A stretch of 64,000 bases of DNA from Paenibacillus marchantiae (lineage in GTDB: Bacteria; Bacillota; Bacilli; Paenibacillales; Paenibacillaceae): NCBI RefSeq assembly GCF_028771845.1, contig NZ_CP118270.1, positions 6,076,001 to 6,140,000 of the forward strand, given 5' to 3'. Positions 52,436 through 63,112 of this stretch are shown here, piece after piece. The position numbers were made by a program, and so were the translations under genes. Every line of letters begins with the position of its first letter. Position 1 is the stretch's first letter. Below the pieces are notes generated by a model. The model did not search any database, was not told the DNA's origin, and was given only the letters and a program-made list of their open reading frames with translations.

Positions 52436-53616
52436 TTCCCCTCGACCTCCTCACGCACGCCCGGCTCGTCCTCATCTACGAGTTCCAGGAACAGTTGAAC
52501 CAGACTGTCTTCAGGTAATGCCCCACCTGTCTGACGCTGATAAAATTTGCGGAAAAGCTCATGTACCGGAAGCTCGGATCGTTGCTCCAAAAGCCCTGCG
52601 GCTGCCATCTCGGGATACACCGGACGGATATGGATGATCCCGTCATGCGACTTACGGAGCTGCTGAATTTCTTTCAGAGACATGGCGTCATCCAGCCATA
52701 CTTCCATATCAATAAAAGCCTGAGGATCACGCCCTTCATCCAGCCACCGATAAACCTCAGCCAGACCGCCACGCGCCTTCCAGCGTACAAGGGGACGTCC
52801 GGAGGTCAACAGCACTTCTTCCACGTTTGCGGCGCCTCCTGGTGCCACATCAACCATGGTGACGGACTTACTCTGCCCCGCTTCGGAGAAACTGTAGGCC
52901 AGTGGAGAGCCACTATAACGAATCACACCTTCTCCTTTAACTGCCTGCGCACGATGGAGATGCCCCAGTGCTGTATATTGCGCACCTGTCGACAATGCAG
53001 AAGGGTCAACCGTATAGGCGCCCCCTACCTGAATGGGACGTTCCGAATCACTTTCCACTCCGCCCAGAACATAAATATGACTCATTGCCAAATTCACCGT
53101 ATCCGGACGAAAAGAAGCAGCCAGACGCTGCATTAACATGCCAACCCGGCGACTGTATGCCTGGCGAAGCACATTCTCATCCCCATCCGTTGTCAGCAGT
53201 TCATTCAGTCGCGCTTCCGAGGGGTATGGCAATGCAGCAATCTGCGCAGTCTCTCCAGTTCTCTTCGCATGGATAGTGACTGCTTCTGAAGAAGGCATAC
53301 CTACAAGTGTAATTCCCTGTCTGTTCACAAGCGGGGTTACCGAAGCCACTCGCTCCGGCTGATCATGGTTCCCGGCAATTACCACAAGTGGTCTTCCTTG
53401 TTCTGTCAGACGCGCCGCAGCCTCATAAAAAAGCTGTTCCGCCGATGCAGGCGGATTTACAGAATCATACACGTCTCCAGCCATCAATATGGCATCTGCC
53501 TGCTGCTCATCCGCGAGTCTAACAAGCTCATCCACAAAATCCTCCTGCTCTCGCAGCCGGCTCCGTCCCTCCAGCGTTTTCCCCAGATGCCAGTCCCCTG
53601 TGTGCAAAATACGCAT
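52432..53616 (-). CDS. sbcD: SbcD, nuclease subunit of SbcCD
   Basis: A 394-residue Mre11-type metallophosphoesterase. Metal-binding motifs: MRILHTGDWHLGKTL (Asp, His), MAGDVYD, IAGNHDQPER, MSHIY and GHLHRAQ. A C-terminal cap domain follows. The ATG at 53616 gives the family N-terminus and follows GAGAGGGG by about 11 nt; the frame upstream to 53658 is not conserved in kind. Operon with addB, addA and sbcC. Confidence 0.95.
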   Translation of the reverse strand: MRILHTGDWHLGKTLEGRSRLREQEDFVDELVRLADEQQADAILMAGDVYDSVNPPASAEQLFYEAAARLTEQGRPLVVIAGNHDQPERVASVTPLVNRQGITLVGMPSSEAVTIHAKRTGETAQIAALPYPSEARLNELLTTDGDENVLRQAYSRRVGMLMQRLAASFRPDTVNLAMSHIYVLGGVESDSERPIQVGGAYTVDPSALSTGAQYTALGHLHRAQAVKGEGVIRYSGSPLAYSFSEAGQSKSVTMVDVAPGGAANVEEVLLTSGRPLVRWKARGGLAEVYRWLDEGRDPQAFIDMEVWLDDAMSLKEIQQLRKSHDGIIHIRPVYPEMAAAGLLEQRSELPVHELFRKFYQRQTGGALPEDSLVQLFLELVDEDEPGVREEVEGN

Positions 53617-53687
53617 CGTCCGTTCAACCCCTCTCTCATGCAAAATCCGATGATACAAATTCCATCTGGCCGTTTTAAAATTTCACT

Positions 53688-56600
53688 TTATAGTTTCACA
53701 GCATGTCCGCCATCAAAAAAGTACAGCCACTTCCGGTCGACTTTCCGACCCAGAATATCTTCAATAGCCCGGCCATACAGCTCCAGCTGAAAGCGATAGT
53801 TTTCCGTCAGTTTGTCCAGTCCACCGCGATGCTCCAACACCCGGTCTGTCTTGTAATCTAGCAAAACAAGCTCGCCATCCACCTCATACAGGCAGTCAAT
53901 AATCCCCTGTACTAGCACCGTCTCATTTTCTAGTGATGCCTGCATCTTACCGTCTTCTTCCAACGTTTGCATCCCTGCATCTGGTGACAAACTATGAAGC
54001 CATTCGGCAGGAGAATGATGTGCCGGAAGTCCATAAATAAATGGAATCTCCCGTTTCACCCACTCCGCACGCAACAATTCTGTCCCAGATTCTGTATTGA
54101 AGAATTCGGCCAGTTGATCAGACTCAATAACCTCTGCCTGGTGGGGGAGCAAAATCTGGAGCTCAACTAACCGCAAAAGTGTCTGCTCAACGATTTGCGA
54201 ATCAACGGGTGAACCATCTACAGGAAGATGCTGCATCAACGTATGATACACCGTTCCTCGCTCGGCTCCAGTCAACTGTTTCTCCTCCATGAATTTGGGG
54301 CGACGCAGATGCAATTTAAAGGACGAGCCTCCATCCTTCATCCCACGGTTCTCAGAATCCACGGACGCCTCAGATTGTTCTTCAACTTCCTCCATTATCT
54401 GTAACGACTGGTGGTCCTGCATGGCAAGCAATGTCTTCAGTTCGGTAACCGATGTGCTGGCAGCTACTTGAGTTGCTGCTTGATGAGGATATGTCCATGA
54501 AAGCCGTTTATCTACTTCACGAAGCAGCTGTACACCCTCTTGCTCACCTATTGTAAATACACTTTCCTCACTGATGTCTCGTAGTGTTGCATCTTGTGTA
54601 TCCTCGATCATCTCTTCTTCAGTTGAGGAAGGAAACAGCTCCACAGGCTGAACGGCTTTTAGGGCAGCAATTCGATGTTTCCGCACTTCTGTCATGCCCT
54701 CTTCTTCACCAAGCGTCTGATCCACAAATATTTCCCGGGATACTTGATCAGCAGAAATGACGGAAATGCCCCAGCGTGATTCATCATCCACAAGACAGGC
54801 AGCATATGAATCAGTGCCTCCCGCAAGTTCACGCAGCAAAGCTGCGTCTGGATGTCTCATCAGGGATGGACCGATCCAGTCCAGATAACTCCGTCCGGCT
54901 GCAAGCAGATAGTCAGGCAATACCCGTTCCGGACTGTCCTTAATCTGAGACCAGCCCACTGCCTTTTTAACAACATCTTTTACCGTACCGACCAAAATCA
55001 TTTTCTCTTTTGGACGGGTTAGAGCCACATAGAGCACCCGCATCTCTTCGGCAAGCAGCTCAAACTGGGCACGACGACGAATCGCCAGATTCGCCAAGGT
55101 TGGATAGGCAACCCGATTCTCACGATCTACAAACCTCGGGCCAAACCCCAGCTCCTTATGCATCAGAAACGGCGAGTTCAGATCCTGCTGATTGAACATC
55201 TTGGATATACCCCCGACAAAAACAATAGGGAATTCCAAGCCCTTACTCCGGTGAATCGTCATGATGCGTACCGCATTGTCCTGCTCACCAGAACCACTTG
55301 CTACGGTACCAAGATCTCCCCCGTTCTCACGTAGTCTGGATACATAGGTCAGGAAGCGAAACAATCCACGATTGGCCGTTGCCTCCTCATATTGCCGCGC
55401 GCGATCATACAAAGCCTTCAAATTACTTTGACGCTGCATGCCTCCCGGTAGGCCGCCAACCCAGTCCAGATAACCCGTTTCCCGGTACATGCGCCAAATG
55501 AGTTCACTCAAGCTGCCTTGTCTGGCTTCAAGTCGCCAATGTTCCAACTGACGCATAAAGCGAATTAACTTTTGTTGCAACTCTGTGCTAGTACCGTTGT
55601 CCCTATCCGCATCGTCGCTTATACGTCCACCCATACTTGCATCTATACCAGCATCCATAATCTCATCTTTACCTGCATGTACAGAGGTTTCATATATACG
55701 TTCGATAACGTCTGCTTCGGCGGATACTGCCGACTCCCGCTGCCCCTGTTCCATTTCTGACCAGACTTCGGGCCATTGCAGCTGGATTGCAGATGAATCC
55801 GGATTCGAAGCTTTCTCACCATGCTGCCCGAAAACATTCAACGAACTTGAGAATGCTCCTGTAGCTGATATAACAGCATCATAGAAAGACTGTCGCTTGT
55901 CCCCAAGGCGAATCTGAGCCAGTTCCTCTTCATCCAGTCCGACAATCGGCGAACGAAGCACGGAAGCAAGCGGTATATCCTGCCTTGGATTATCCACAAT
56001 CTGCAGCAAGGACAACATCACTTCCACTTCCGTCGCCTGAAAATACCCTTTGCTTTGCTCCCCTCCGGCAGGAATACCCTGCTGTCTAAATTCCTCAATC
56101 ATGAGTGGAGCCCACATCAGGGCAGAACGCAGCAAAATAACAATGTCTCCATAACGCGCAGGTCGCATGGATTTGAGGGCTTTATCATAAACGTTGAGGG
56201 CTGGTTTATCCGTATCTCCGACCATTTCACGAATACGGCGAGCCATGGCCCGAGCCTCCAGCTGAGCGGTTTCAAGCTCGGCACTCTCCAGCTCAGCAGA
56301 AGGTAACGCATCCCCATTCTCATCCGTGCTTTCCGTCAGATCAGGTCCTCCGCCTTGACGATCGATCAATATGAGTTCAGGTGTGTATGCCTCATCTCCA
56401 AGCGTCTCTGCCGGGAAAGTAGCCCCATAAGCGAGCTGAGCTCGTTCATCATAGGCAATCTCGGCTACCCCTTCATTCATGAGCTGCTTGAATAACATGT
56501 TGACCGAATGGACTACTTCTGCACGACTACGGAAGTTACGTGCAAGATCAATACGTCTTCCTGCATGCAGTGATTCTCTCTCTCCGTCCATTTCCATATC

Positions 56601-58013
56601 CATATCCGAATTCGCTGCGTATTGACGGTACTTGTTCAGGAACAGACCGGGTTCAGCCAGACGAAAACGGTAAATACTCTGTTTTACATCACCAACCATG
56701 AATCGGTTTCCTGGATTTTCTCTGGAAATCAGTCGGACGATATCTTCCTGCACTGTATTGGTATCCTGATATTCATCCAGCAGAACTTCATCGAAACGTG
56801 CCCGGTATTCCATTGCTGCATCCGAAGGCATGGACAGCTCAGGGGTTGAATCTTCATGGCGCAAAATATGAAGACAGTAATGCTCCAGGTCACTAAAATC
56901 GACCTGACCGCGCTCCTGCTTGGCCTGTCGGTATCGCTCTCCAAATGCACTGACGAGCTTGGATAGCTCCTGCATTAGTGGTGCCGCCTGCTCCAGCTCC
57001 TGCCAGAAAGAAAACGCACTTCTTCCAAACAATGACCCTTTCAGGTCCGTCACGGCTTTTTTCGCAGCCTCACGAAGTTCCTTGACCTGTTCTTGTAACC
57101 CCGGGTCTGTCTGGTCCTTTTTGCAAGGCTTCAGCTTGCCAAAAGCTGCTGGCTGAAACACTTCAGGCAATCTTTCCCATGGCATGACCTCAACAGCTGA
57201 CAGAAGCTCTTCGACCATTGCTAAATCTTCTTTCAATGTATCTGCATAAGGTTTCGGACCTTCCGGCTGCATCGATATGCTGATCCCTTGACGCAGCAGA
57301 CCAGCAGCACCACTTAGGGCAAGAGCTGCATCACGCAAAATACTCTGAACCCATGCAGAATGTCCAAGTGCCTCGACACTTTCCACCTGAAAAGCAGATG
57401 CCATCTCTGCAAGCCAATGATCCGGCCAAGAATGACTGCGTGAGAAATCATACAAACGCTGCACAAGTCGATGCATGGCATCATCGTTTCGTTCCCCACT
57501 GAACCAATCCACCAATTCGCGGAATGTACTGCCTTCGTCTTCTTCCCCATACTTTTCCTCAAACAACTGCTCCAACAATTCCTGCCGCATAATTTCGGCT
57601 TCATTTTCATTCAGAATCCGAAAAGCCGGGTTTAGCGGTATTTGCTGATAATAACGACGAATGACTTCCATACAGAATGAATGCAGTGTCGTAATCGATG
57701 CTCGCCCGAGCAATGACAGTTGTTTGCGCAGATGTTCTTCGGCAGGTTGCTCTTCAAGTGCACGTTCCAGTGCTTCCCGAATCCGCTGCTTCATCTCAGC
57801 AGCAGCAGCTTTCGTAAATGTCGCAACCAGCAAACGATCTACGCTGAATCCACGGGAAGGGTCTGCAATCTTGCGAATAATCCGTTCAACCAATACAGCC
57901 GTCTTCCCGGAACCCGCTGCAGCAGCAACCAGAATGTCTTCTCCACTCTGTGAGATGGCACTCCATTGGTCATCACTCCAGAAGCTTCCTTCCGGTTTTG
58001 GCATATTCGTCAT
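53688..58013 (-). CDS. addA: AddA, helicase-nuclease subunit of AddAB
   Basis: A 1441-residue UvrD-type helicase with a C-terminal RecB-like nuclease. Motif I is AAAAGSGKTAVLVERI (about 31-46); DEYQDTNTVQEDIVRLIS is motif II; GDVKQSIYRFR is motif III; VRIMTIHRSKGLEFPIVF is a late motif. The nuclease domain has GTVYHTLMQHL, GIIDCLYEVDGELVLLDYKTDR and YRFQLELYGRAIE. AddAB resects double-strand breaks up to Chi. It is about 200 residues longer than B. subtilis AddA (1232), mainly through a low-complexity insert at about 720-800 and a Glu/Ser-rich one at about 1130-1240. ATGA overlap with addB. Confidence 0.95.
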   Translation of the reverse strand: MTNMPKPEGSFWSDDQWSAISQSGEDILVAAAAGSGKTAVLVERIIRKIADPSRGFSVDRLLVATFTKAAAAEMKQRIREALERALEEQPAEEHLRKQLSLLGRASITTLHSFCMEVIRRYYQQIPLNPAFRILNENEAEIMRQELLEQLFEEKYGEEDEGSTFRELVDWFSGERNDDAMHRLVQRLYDFSRSHSWPDHWLAEMASAFQVESVEALGHSAWVQSILRDAALALSGAAGLLRQGISISMQPEGPKPYADTLKEDLAMVEELLSAVEVMPWERLPEVFQPAAFGKLKPCKKDQTDPGLQEQVKELREAAKKAVTDLKGSLFGRSAFSFWQELEQAAPLMQELSKLVSAFGERYRQAKQERGQVDFSDLEHYCLHILRHEDSTPELSMPSDAAMEYRARFDEVLLDEYQDTNTVQEDIVRLISRENPGNRFMVGDVKQSIYRFRLAEPGLFLNKYRQYAANSDMDMEMDGERESLHAGRRIDLARNFRSRAEVVHSVNMLFKQLMNEGVAEIAYDERAQLAYGATFPAETLGDEAYTPELILIDRQGGGPDLTESTDENGDALPSAELESAELETAQLEARAMARRIREMVGDTDKPALNVYDKALKSMRPARYGDIVILLRSALMWAPLMIEEFRQQGIPAGGEQSKGYFQATEVEVMLSLLQIVDNPRQDIPLASVLRSPIVGLDEEELAQIRLGDKRQSFYDAVISATGAFSSSLNVFGQHGEKASNPDSSAIQLQWPEVWSEMEQGQRESAVSAEADVIERIYETSVHAGKDEIMDAGIDASMGGRISDDADRDNGTSTELQQKLIRFMRQLEHWRLEARQGSLSELIWRMYRETGYLDWVGGLPGGMQRQSNLKALYDRARQYEEATANRGLFRFLTYVSRLRENGGDLGTVASGSGEQDNAVRIMTIHRSKGLEFPIVFVGGISKMFNQQDLNSPFLMHKELGFGPRFVDRENRVAYPTLANLAIRRRAQFELLAEEMRVLYVALTRPKEKMILVGTVKDVVKKAVGWSQIKDSPERVLPDYLLAAGRSYLDWIGPSLMRHPDAALLRELAGGTDSYAACLVDDESRWGISVISADQVSREIFVDQTLGEEEGMTEVRKHRIAALKAVQPVELFPSSTEEEMIEDTQDATLRDISEESVFTIGEQEGVQLLREVDKRLSWTYPHQAATQVAASTSVTELKTLLAMQDHQSLQIMEEVEEQSEASVDSENRGMKDGGSSFKLHLRRPKFMEEKQLTGAERGTVYHTLMQHLPVDGSPVDSQIVEQTLLRLVELQILLPHQAEVIESDQLAEFFNTESGTELLRAEWVKREIPFIYGLPAHHSPAEWLHSLSPDAGMQTLEEDGKMQASLENETVLVQGIIDCLYEVDGELVLLDYKTDRVLEHRGGLDKLTENYRFQLELYGRAIEDILGRKVDRKWLYFFDGGHAVKL

Positions 58014-61000
58014 GATGTTTCCCCTCCTTTGCCATGAGACAGCATGTCCCAGATTTGCTGTTTGCCCGGTTTGGACAACAGATTATATTCATTACCTTCG
58101 ATATTTTCATCAAATTGACAGACTGGCTTGTACGGACAGAAGGTGCATGCAACCTCCTGCTGGATACGGTAAGGTTCAATCGCGACATCCCCGTCCGTAA
58201 TCCGGGTGCCAATCTCACGTATATTGCTGCGAACTGAAGCAAGCAATGTATCCCATTGCTCCGGCGTAGCTACAGCAGCGCTACTATAAAAGCTGCCATC
58301 CGCCTTAAGCGCAACTGGAATAATAGCTGAGTAGCCTTTGTCCAGGGTATTGTCCATTTGAGCGATCACATCCCGATCCGCGAGCAGCAAGCCTTTCATT
58401 TTGAACCGTTTCAGCAGTTCTTGTCCTGCCTGCTCAGAAGTCATGCCGTTCGCGGATTGAAGCAACGGATTATGCACATGGAAATAGAGTGTTCCTCCAG
58501 GCATCGCCGATTCTCCAAGCCACTCCTCGGCAGCACTAAGCAGAACCTCCAAGTACGTGAGCATCTGTAATGACAGGCCATAATACACTTCATGGAGTTT
58601 GAGGTCGGTCTGGCTCGATTTGTAATCAATAACCCGCAGCAGCAGGCCGTTCTCTCCTTCGGCCACATCCACGCGGTCGATCCGCCCCACAATCTCCATC
58701 ACACAGCCATTTTCCAATTCAAAACGAAGCGGTGGCAGGGGTTTACCTGGCCCAAAATCAAGCTCCAACCCAATCGGTTCAAAGCTTCCTCGTCTGGACT
58801 GTTCACCCAGAATAACCGACGCCCGGCTAACGATATCCTTCAGCTTGCGGAAGATATAACCATACCGTTTCGTGCTAAGCAAAATCTCTCCCTGCAACTG
58901 TGGTGCAATCTGCTCCACGGTGTGCTCCGCTTCCTTCCGACATTCATCCGGAGACAGACTGCCCCAACTGCGATTCTGCTCACGCAAACGCATGGCAAGC
59001 TGACTCAAGGCAGCATGGAACAATTGTCCTATATCAGGGGCTTGCAAGCGGTACAACTGGCGCTCTTTCAGTCGCAGCCCATGGGATGCAAAATGGGAGA
59101 ACGCACACGCCACAAAACGCTCCATTCTGGAGACACTGGTCCTTACCTCTGTACCATATAATCTACGGCTGGTAGCCGTACGCAGAGGTAACGCCCGATT
59201 GCGATAAAAGACCGATCCAAGCAATTGTTTCAGCTGAGGTCTGCTTGTCTCCCGAGAGACATGCCAGTTATAGATCGCCCACCACATTTCAGAAATATCT
59301 TCTCCACGGCGCCATCTGCGCAACTGTCCGATGAGATAAGAGAGGCTCTGACCAGGATGAATAACATAAGACCAGTGCACCTCTTCAGCATTTGTAACCG
59401 GCGGCTGGGCAAGTAATGGCTGCTCATGCAGACCGAACATCTTCCGTACATGTCGTACAATTTCTGAGGGTAGCAATGTTTTCCCTTCATCATCTGCAAC
59501 GGGATAACTCAGCCATAACTGATTGCTCGCCGCTGTCAGGGCTGTATATATCAGAAAGCGTTCATCCAACATTTGTCTTGTTGCTCCTGGCCCAAGCCCC
59601 AAACCTCTCTCCGTCAACAGCAGCCGTTCCTGCTCAGTTAATACACCATCATCTTGAGGGACAGCAGGCAGTTCACCCTCTACTGCACCCAGAATAAATA
59701 CGTACTTGATACCCTGAAGACGTGTACGATCCATCGATCCAATCAACACTTGATCAAGCGCTGGAGGAACAAGTCCCAGCTTCAGTTCGGTTAATCCGGT
59801 CTCCATTAGCCCGGCAAATAAATCGATATCCAGCCGTTCGGCCCCCATCATATCAACCATCTGATCTAATAGATCAAGGACGGCACCCCACATTTGACGA
59901 TGCTCTCTCGAACGTTCCGGATCACCCTGAGCCTTGGCTTCTGCAGACATCTGATCCAGCTTCCAAGGAATCTCGGCATCTTCCAGTAATCTGTAAAGCG
60001 CCGCACATTGGTCTTTAGCTGTCTTTGCCTTGCTCATTCGTTTCTCAAAAGCACCCAGTGGATCAACAATCACCGTACGGCATTTTTCCATTAAGGACAG
60101 CATTTGTTCCCGGCCCCGGCTGCGGACATCCTGATCGTTGTCTTCCAGGGACAGGCTGGGTACATACTTCCATGGCTTGCCATCTGTCCAGCGGTATCCG
60201 TGAATTCCGCAAGCTAATATATAATTTTCGAGCTGGTCCATATCTTCACGTGTAATGGAACCGCCACGTGGGAGCAGCAGATCCGTTTTCACACAGCGAA
60301 ATACATCCTCATAACGCCAGCGACGGCGAACGATATCGAGTGCTGAACGAATAAATTCCGATAATGGATGATGTAGTTCATTTCTTCTCCGATCCAGAAA
60401 GACAGGCACGCCATAATCCCTGAATAGAGGCTCAGCAATGTCGGCATATGTATCCAACTGACGAACGAGCACTGCCATATCTCGATAACGCGCACCTTCA
60501 TCTTGCGCCAGACGACGCATCTCACGAAGTGCTCCTTCCATCTCAGCCCGGCGGTTCTCAGCGGCGTAAAGTCGGACACCCGCATCACGCCCCTCACTCT
60601 TCCAGCGGACTCTACGATCAAAGCCAGCCTCCAAATGCGCCAGTCCAGGACTGCCTTCATATCTTGGCAAAACTTCCAGTTGAAGCACGGTTGTCTCATT
60701 AAGAACACCCAGATCCTCAGCCATGCCTTTGAGACGTGCATATGCACTCGCTGTGGGATGGAACAGCTCCAGTTCTCCTGGAAGTGCGCCGTGGTCGTAA
60801 GCACGATCCAACGTCAATGCAATTGTGACGGAAGAAGCTTGCAGCATCAATCTTCCAATGACACTCATTTCCTGCGGGGTAAATCCCTGAAATCCATCGA
60901 TCCAGATCTGTGCATCTTGCAGCAGCGTGCTCTCCGGCAACCGCTCTGTTAGTTCAGTCAACGTGTCTTCATCATCGATATATAGTTGGGTTAATTCCTG

Positions 61001-61513
61001 TTCATAATCACGGTATATAAGAAGCAAGTCATGCAGCTTGTCTCCCAGAATCGGTGCAGAAGAGGAAGTATTCCATGCGGAAAGTCCTTCTTCCAGTGAA
61101 GTGGGGTCAAGTTCATAACGTTTAAACTCACTGTATAGATCATTCAAGTCTCCGATAAATCCCAGCTGACTGCCTGATGCTGCAAACAGCTTCAATTCTT
61201 CCTTACGACGCTGGAGCACTTTGTAGAGCAGCATTTTTTTACCTTCAGCTCCAATGGGAATACGTGCAGAACCACCTGCCTCCTGCATTACCCGATAGGC
61301 CAATCGGCGAAAACCAAGCACTTCAGCACGCATGGTACCTTTTATAGCACCTGAAGAAACCAGTGACTGTTCGGTTCGAAACGAACTCTGTTCCGGGACC
61401 AGCAGAATCAGTGGTTTACCTTGCGGTTCCTTTTGTAGCAGGGATGTGATTTCCCGGGTAATCAGCGTACTCTTGCCGCTGCCTGCCCGGCCAATAACAA
61501 AGCGTACGGACAT
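58010..61513 (-). CDS. addB: AddB, nuclease and Chi-recognition subunit of AddAB
   Basis: A 1167-residue partner of AddA, close to the usual length. MSVRFVIGRAGSGKSTLITREI at the N-terminus holds Walker A (8-16). The central helicase-like region includes FILGAVEGELPAVPQDDG. The C-terminal nuclease domain has VIDYKSSQTDLKLHEVYYGLSLQM. An Fe-S staple is expected from a Cys in RFVACAFSHFASHGL and three Cys in ACTFCPYKPVCQF near the end. First gene of the addB-addA-sbcD-sbcC run. Confidence 0.95.
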   Translation of the reverse strand: MSVRFVIGRAGSGKSTLITREITSLLQKEPQGKPLILLVPEQSSFRTEQSLVSSGAIKGTMRAEVLGFRRLAYRVMQEAGGSARIPIGAEGKKMLLYKVLQRRKEELKLFAASGSQLGFIGDLNDLYSEFKRYELDPTSLEEGLSAWNTSSSAPILGDKLHDLLLIYRDYEQELTQLYIDDEDTLTELTERLPESTLLQDAQIWIDGFQGFTPQEMSVIGRLMLQASSVTIALTLDRAYDHGALPGELELFHPTASAYARLKGMAEDLGVLNETTVLQLEVLPRYEGSPGLAHLEAGFDRRVRWKSEGRDAGVRLYAAENRRAEMEGALREMRRLAQDEGARYRDMAVLVRQLDTYADIAEPLFRDYGVPVFLDRRRNELHHPLSEFIRSALDIVRRRWRYEDVFRCVKTDLLLPRGGSITREDMDQLENYILACGIHGYRWTDGKPWKYVPSLSLEDNDQDVRSRGREQMLSLMEKCRTVIVDPLGAFEKRMSKAKTAKDQCAALYRLLEDAEIPWKLDQMSAEAKAQGDPERSREHRQMWGAVLDLLDQMVDMMGAERLDIDLFAGLMETGLTELKLGLVPPALDQVLIGSMDRTRLQGIKYVFILGAVEGELPAVPQDDGVLTEQERLLLTERGLGLGPGATRQMLDERFLIYTALTAASNQLWLSYPVADDEGKTLLPSEIVRHVRKMFGLHEQPLLAQPPVTNAEEVHWSYVIHPGQSLSYLIGQLRRWRRGEDISEMWWAIYNWHVSRETSRPQLKQLLGSVFYRNRALPLRTATSRRLYGTEVRTSVSRMERFVACAFSHFASHGLRLKERQLYRLQAPDIGQLFHAALSQLAMRLREQNRSWGSLSPDECRKEAEHTVEQIAPQLQGEILLSTKRYGYIFRKLKDIVSRASVILGEQSRRGSFEPIGLELDFGPGKPLPPLRFELENGCVMEIVGRIDRVDVAEGENGLLLRVIDYKSSQTDLKLHEVYYGLSLQMLTYLEVLLSAAEEWLGESAMPGGTLYFHVHNPLLQSANGMTSEQAGQELLKRFKMKGLLLADRDVIAQMDNTLDKGYSAIIPVALKADGSFYSSAAVATPEQWDTLLASVRSNIREIGTRITDGDVAIEPYRIQQEVACTFCPYKPVCQFDENIEGNEYNLLSKPGKQQIWDMLSHGKGGETS

Positions 61514-61632
61514 GTTTAATCCTCCAAACCATCACGAACAGATTTTAATTCCCAGTATAACATATCTGACTTGGTTCGGAACATACGTTTGCCACTATCC
61601 GGCAATTCCAGAGATCATATGCACGAGCATAG

Positions 61633-61665
61633 CAAAAAGCCCGCAGCTTATGAAAACTGTGGACT
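61633..61665 (-). terminator. Intrinsic terminator of the RlmI-like gene
   Basis: A 9-position stem AGTCCACAG/CTGCGGGCT with one mismatch has a 10-nt loop and is followed on the minus strand by TTTTTGC. Confidence 0.75.
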
Positions 61666-61707
61666 CTTTGCGTAAATGTATGTTCGACTTAAATGGAAAT
61701 CGCTCGA

Positions 61708-63084
61708 TTAATTCTTTTTGCTGCGCACTTCGAAGATGGCAAATTTCAGGTAATGACCTTCGTCTACGCCCAGAATTTGCGGGTGATCCTTACCGGCTGC
61801 TTTCCAGTCGATCAGACGCAGTACTTTGCCTGCATCTTCGGCTGCATCCGCAATGGTTTCCAGGAAGAGATCCGGACGCATGTGATATGAACAGCTTGCC
61901 GTTACCAGATACCCGCCCTCATTCACCAGCTTCATTCCTTGCAGATTGATATCCTTATATCCACGGCATGCGCCTTTGACTGCTGATTTCGTTTTGGCAA
62001 AGGCTGGCGGATCGAGGATAACCACATCAAATGTTTTACCACTGGCTGCAAGCGCCTTGGACGTATCCACTTTCTGTTCGCCAGCACGTGCACGTACGTT
62101 ACGCTCATCGAGGCCTTTCACCTGCTCACGCAAGTATTGGAATGCATCCGCAACGACAAATTCAACCCGGTCAGTGAAACCGTTCAGCTCTACGTTGGTA
62201 CGTGCACTTTCAATCGCATGCTCTGAGATATCAAGACATGTTACTTTTTTGGCTCCATATTTGCAGGCGTTCAATGTGAAGCTGCCTGTGTGGGAGAAAC
62301 ATTCCAGCACAGTAGCCCCATCCCAATAAGGGAACGTCACAACCTTGCCACTTTTATTCACAGGAAGCAACTGCTGCGTACCATCCTGCTCGGTCTGTTG
62401 GAGCGTAATGCCACTCTTGTAACCCCAACCCTTCATAAGTGGTTCGATGGCTGCACGATTCTCTCGCTGGTCAAAGAAGTACCCTGTCTTCTGGCCTTCT
62501 ACGATATCCACCTTAATGAGCAATCCATTCTCCGTTACCGTGACATGACGCGGGCAATCCCCATACAATGGTCCTTTCGTCTGCTCCAAGCCTTCCAGTT
62601 CACGAATGGACACATCACTGCGTTCATAGATGCCTTCCGGCTGCATTACTTCAATTAGAGCTTGTACAATTGCTTCGCGGCAACGGTCCATACCCAATGT
62701 GAGCAATTGAACTACAAGGATGCTGCCAAAACGGTCAACGATCAGTCCTGGCAGGAAATCAGCTTCCCCATAAACGAGACGGTATGCCTCTCCATCCTGG
62801 ATAAAACGCTCCCGGTGGCGCAAGCAATCGCGGAAACGCGCTGCAAAAAACGCGGTGTCCATCTGTTCAAACTCCAAAGGTTGATAGGCCACGACTCGAA
62901 CTGTGATTTGAGATGCAGGATTATAGTATCCCGTCGCAAGATAGCGACCTTGGTGATTCAATACGTTGACCAGATCTCCCGGCTCGGGGTTTCCTTCAAC
63001 AGAGGCAATTTCATTGTTATATATCCATGGATGTGCATGTTCAAGCCGCTTTTTGCGGCTGCGTTCCAGTGTAACTGATGGCAA
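61708..63084 (-). CDS. RlmI/RlmK-type rRNA (cytosine-5)-methyltransferase
   Basis: A 458-residue SAM-dependent methyltransferase. The N-terminal PUA domain starts ERSRKKRLEHAHPWIYNNEI (about 7-26). A central RlmI region has LVYGEADFLPGLIVDRFG and GQKTGYFFDQRENRAAI. The Rossmann domain has LECFSHTGSFTLNACKYGAKKVTCLDIS (motif I) and VILDPPAFAKTKSAV (motif IV), and a SCSYHM motif with Cys follows. It is about 60 residues longer than typical members through inserts at about 222-257 and 328-350. The TTG start at 63084 has only a weak site; the family N-terminus supports it. The exact rRNA target is inferred. Confidence 0.9.
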   Translation of the reverse strand: MPSVTLERSRKKRLEHAHPWIYNNEIASVEGNPEPGDLVNVLNHQGRYLATGYYNPASQITVRVVAYQPLEFEQMDTAFFAARFRDCLRHRERFIQDGEAYRLVYGEADFLPGLIVDRFGSILVVQLLTLGMDRCREAIVQALIEVMQPEGIYERSDVSIRELEGLEQTKGPLYGDCPRHVTVTENGLLIKVDIVEGQKTGYFFDQRENRAAIEPLMKGWGYKSGITLQQTEQDGTQQLLPVNKSGKVVTFPYWDGATVLECFSHTGSFTLNACKYGAKKVTCLDISEHAIESARTNVELNGFTDRVEFVVADAFQYLREQVKGLDERNVRARAGEQKVDTSKALAASGKTFDVVILDPPAFAKTKSAVKGACRGYKDINLQGMKLVNEGGYLVTASCSYHMRPDLFLETIADAAEDAGKVLRLIDWKAAGKDHPQILGVDEGHYLKFAIFEVRSKKN

Positions 63085-63112
63085 GATAGATCCACTTCTT
63101 TCATAGTTAGTT

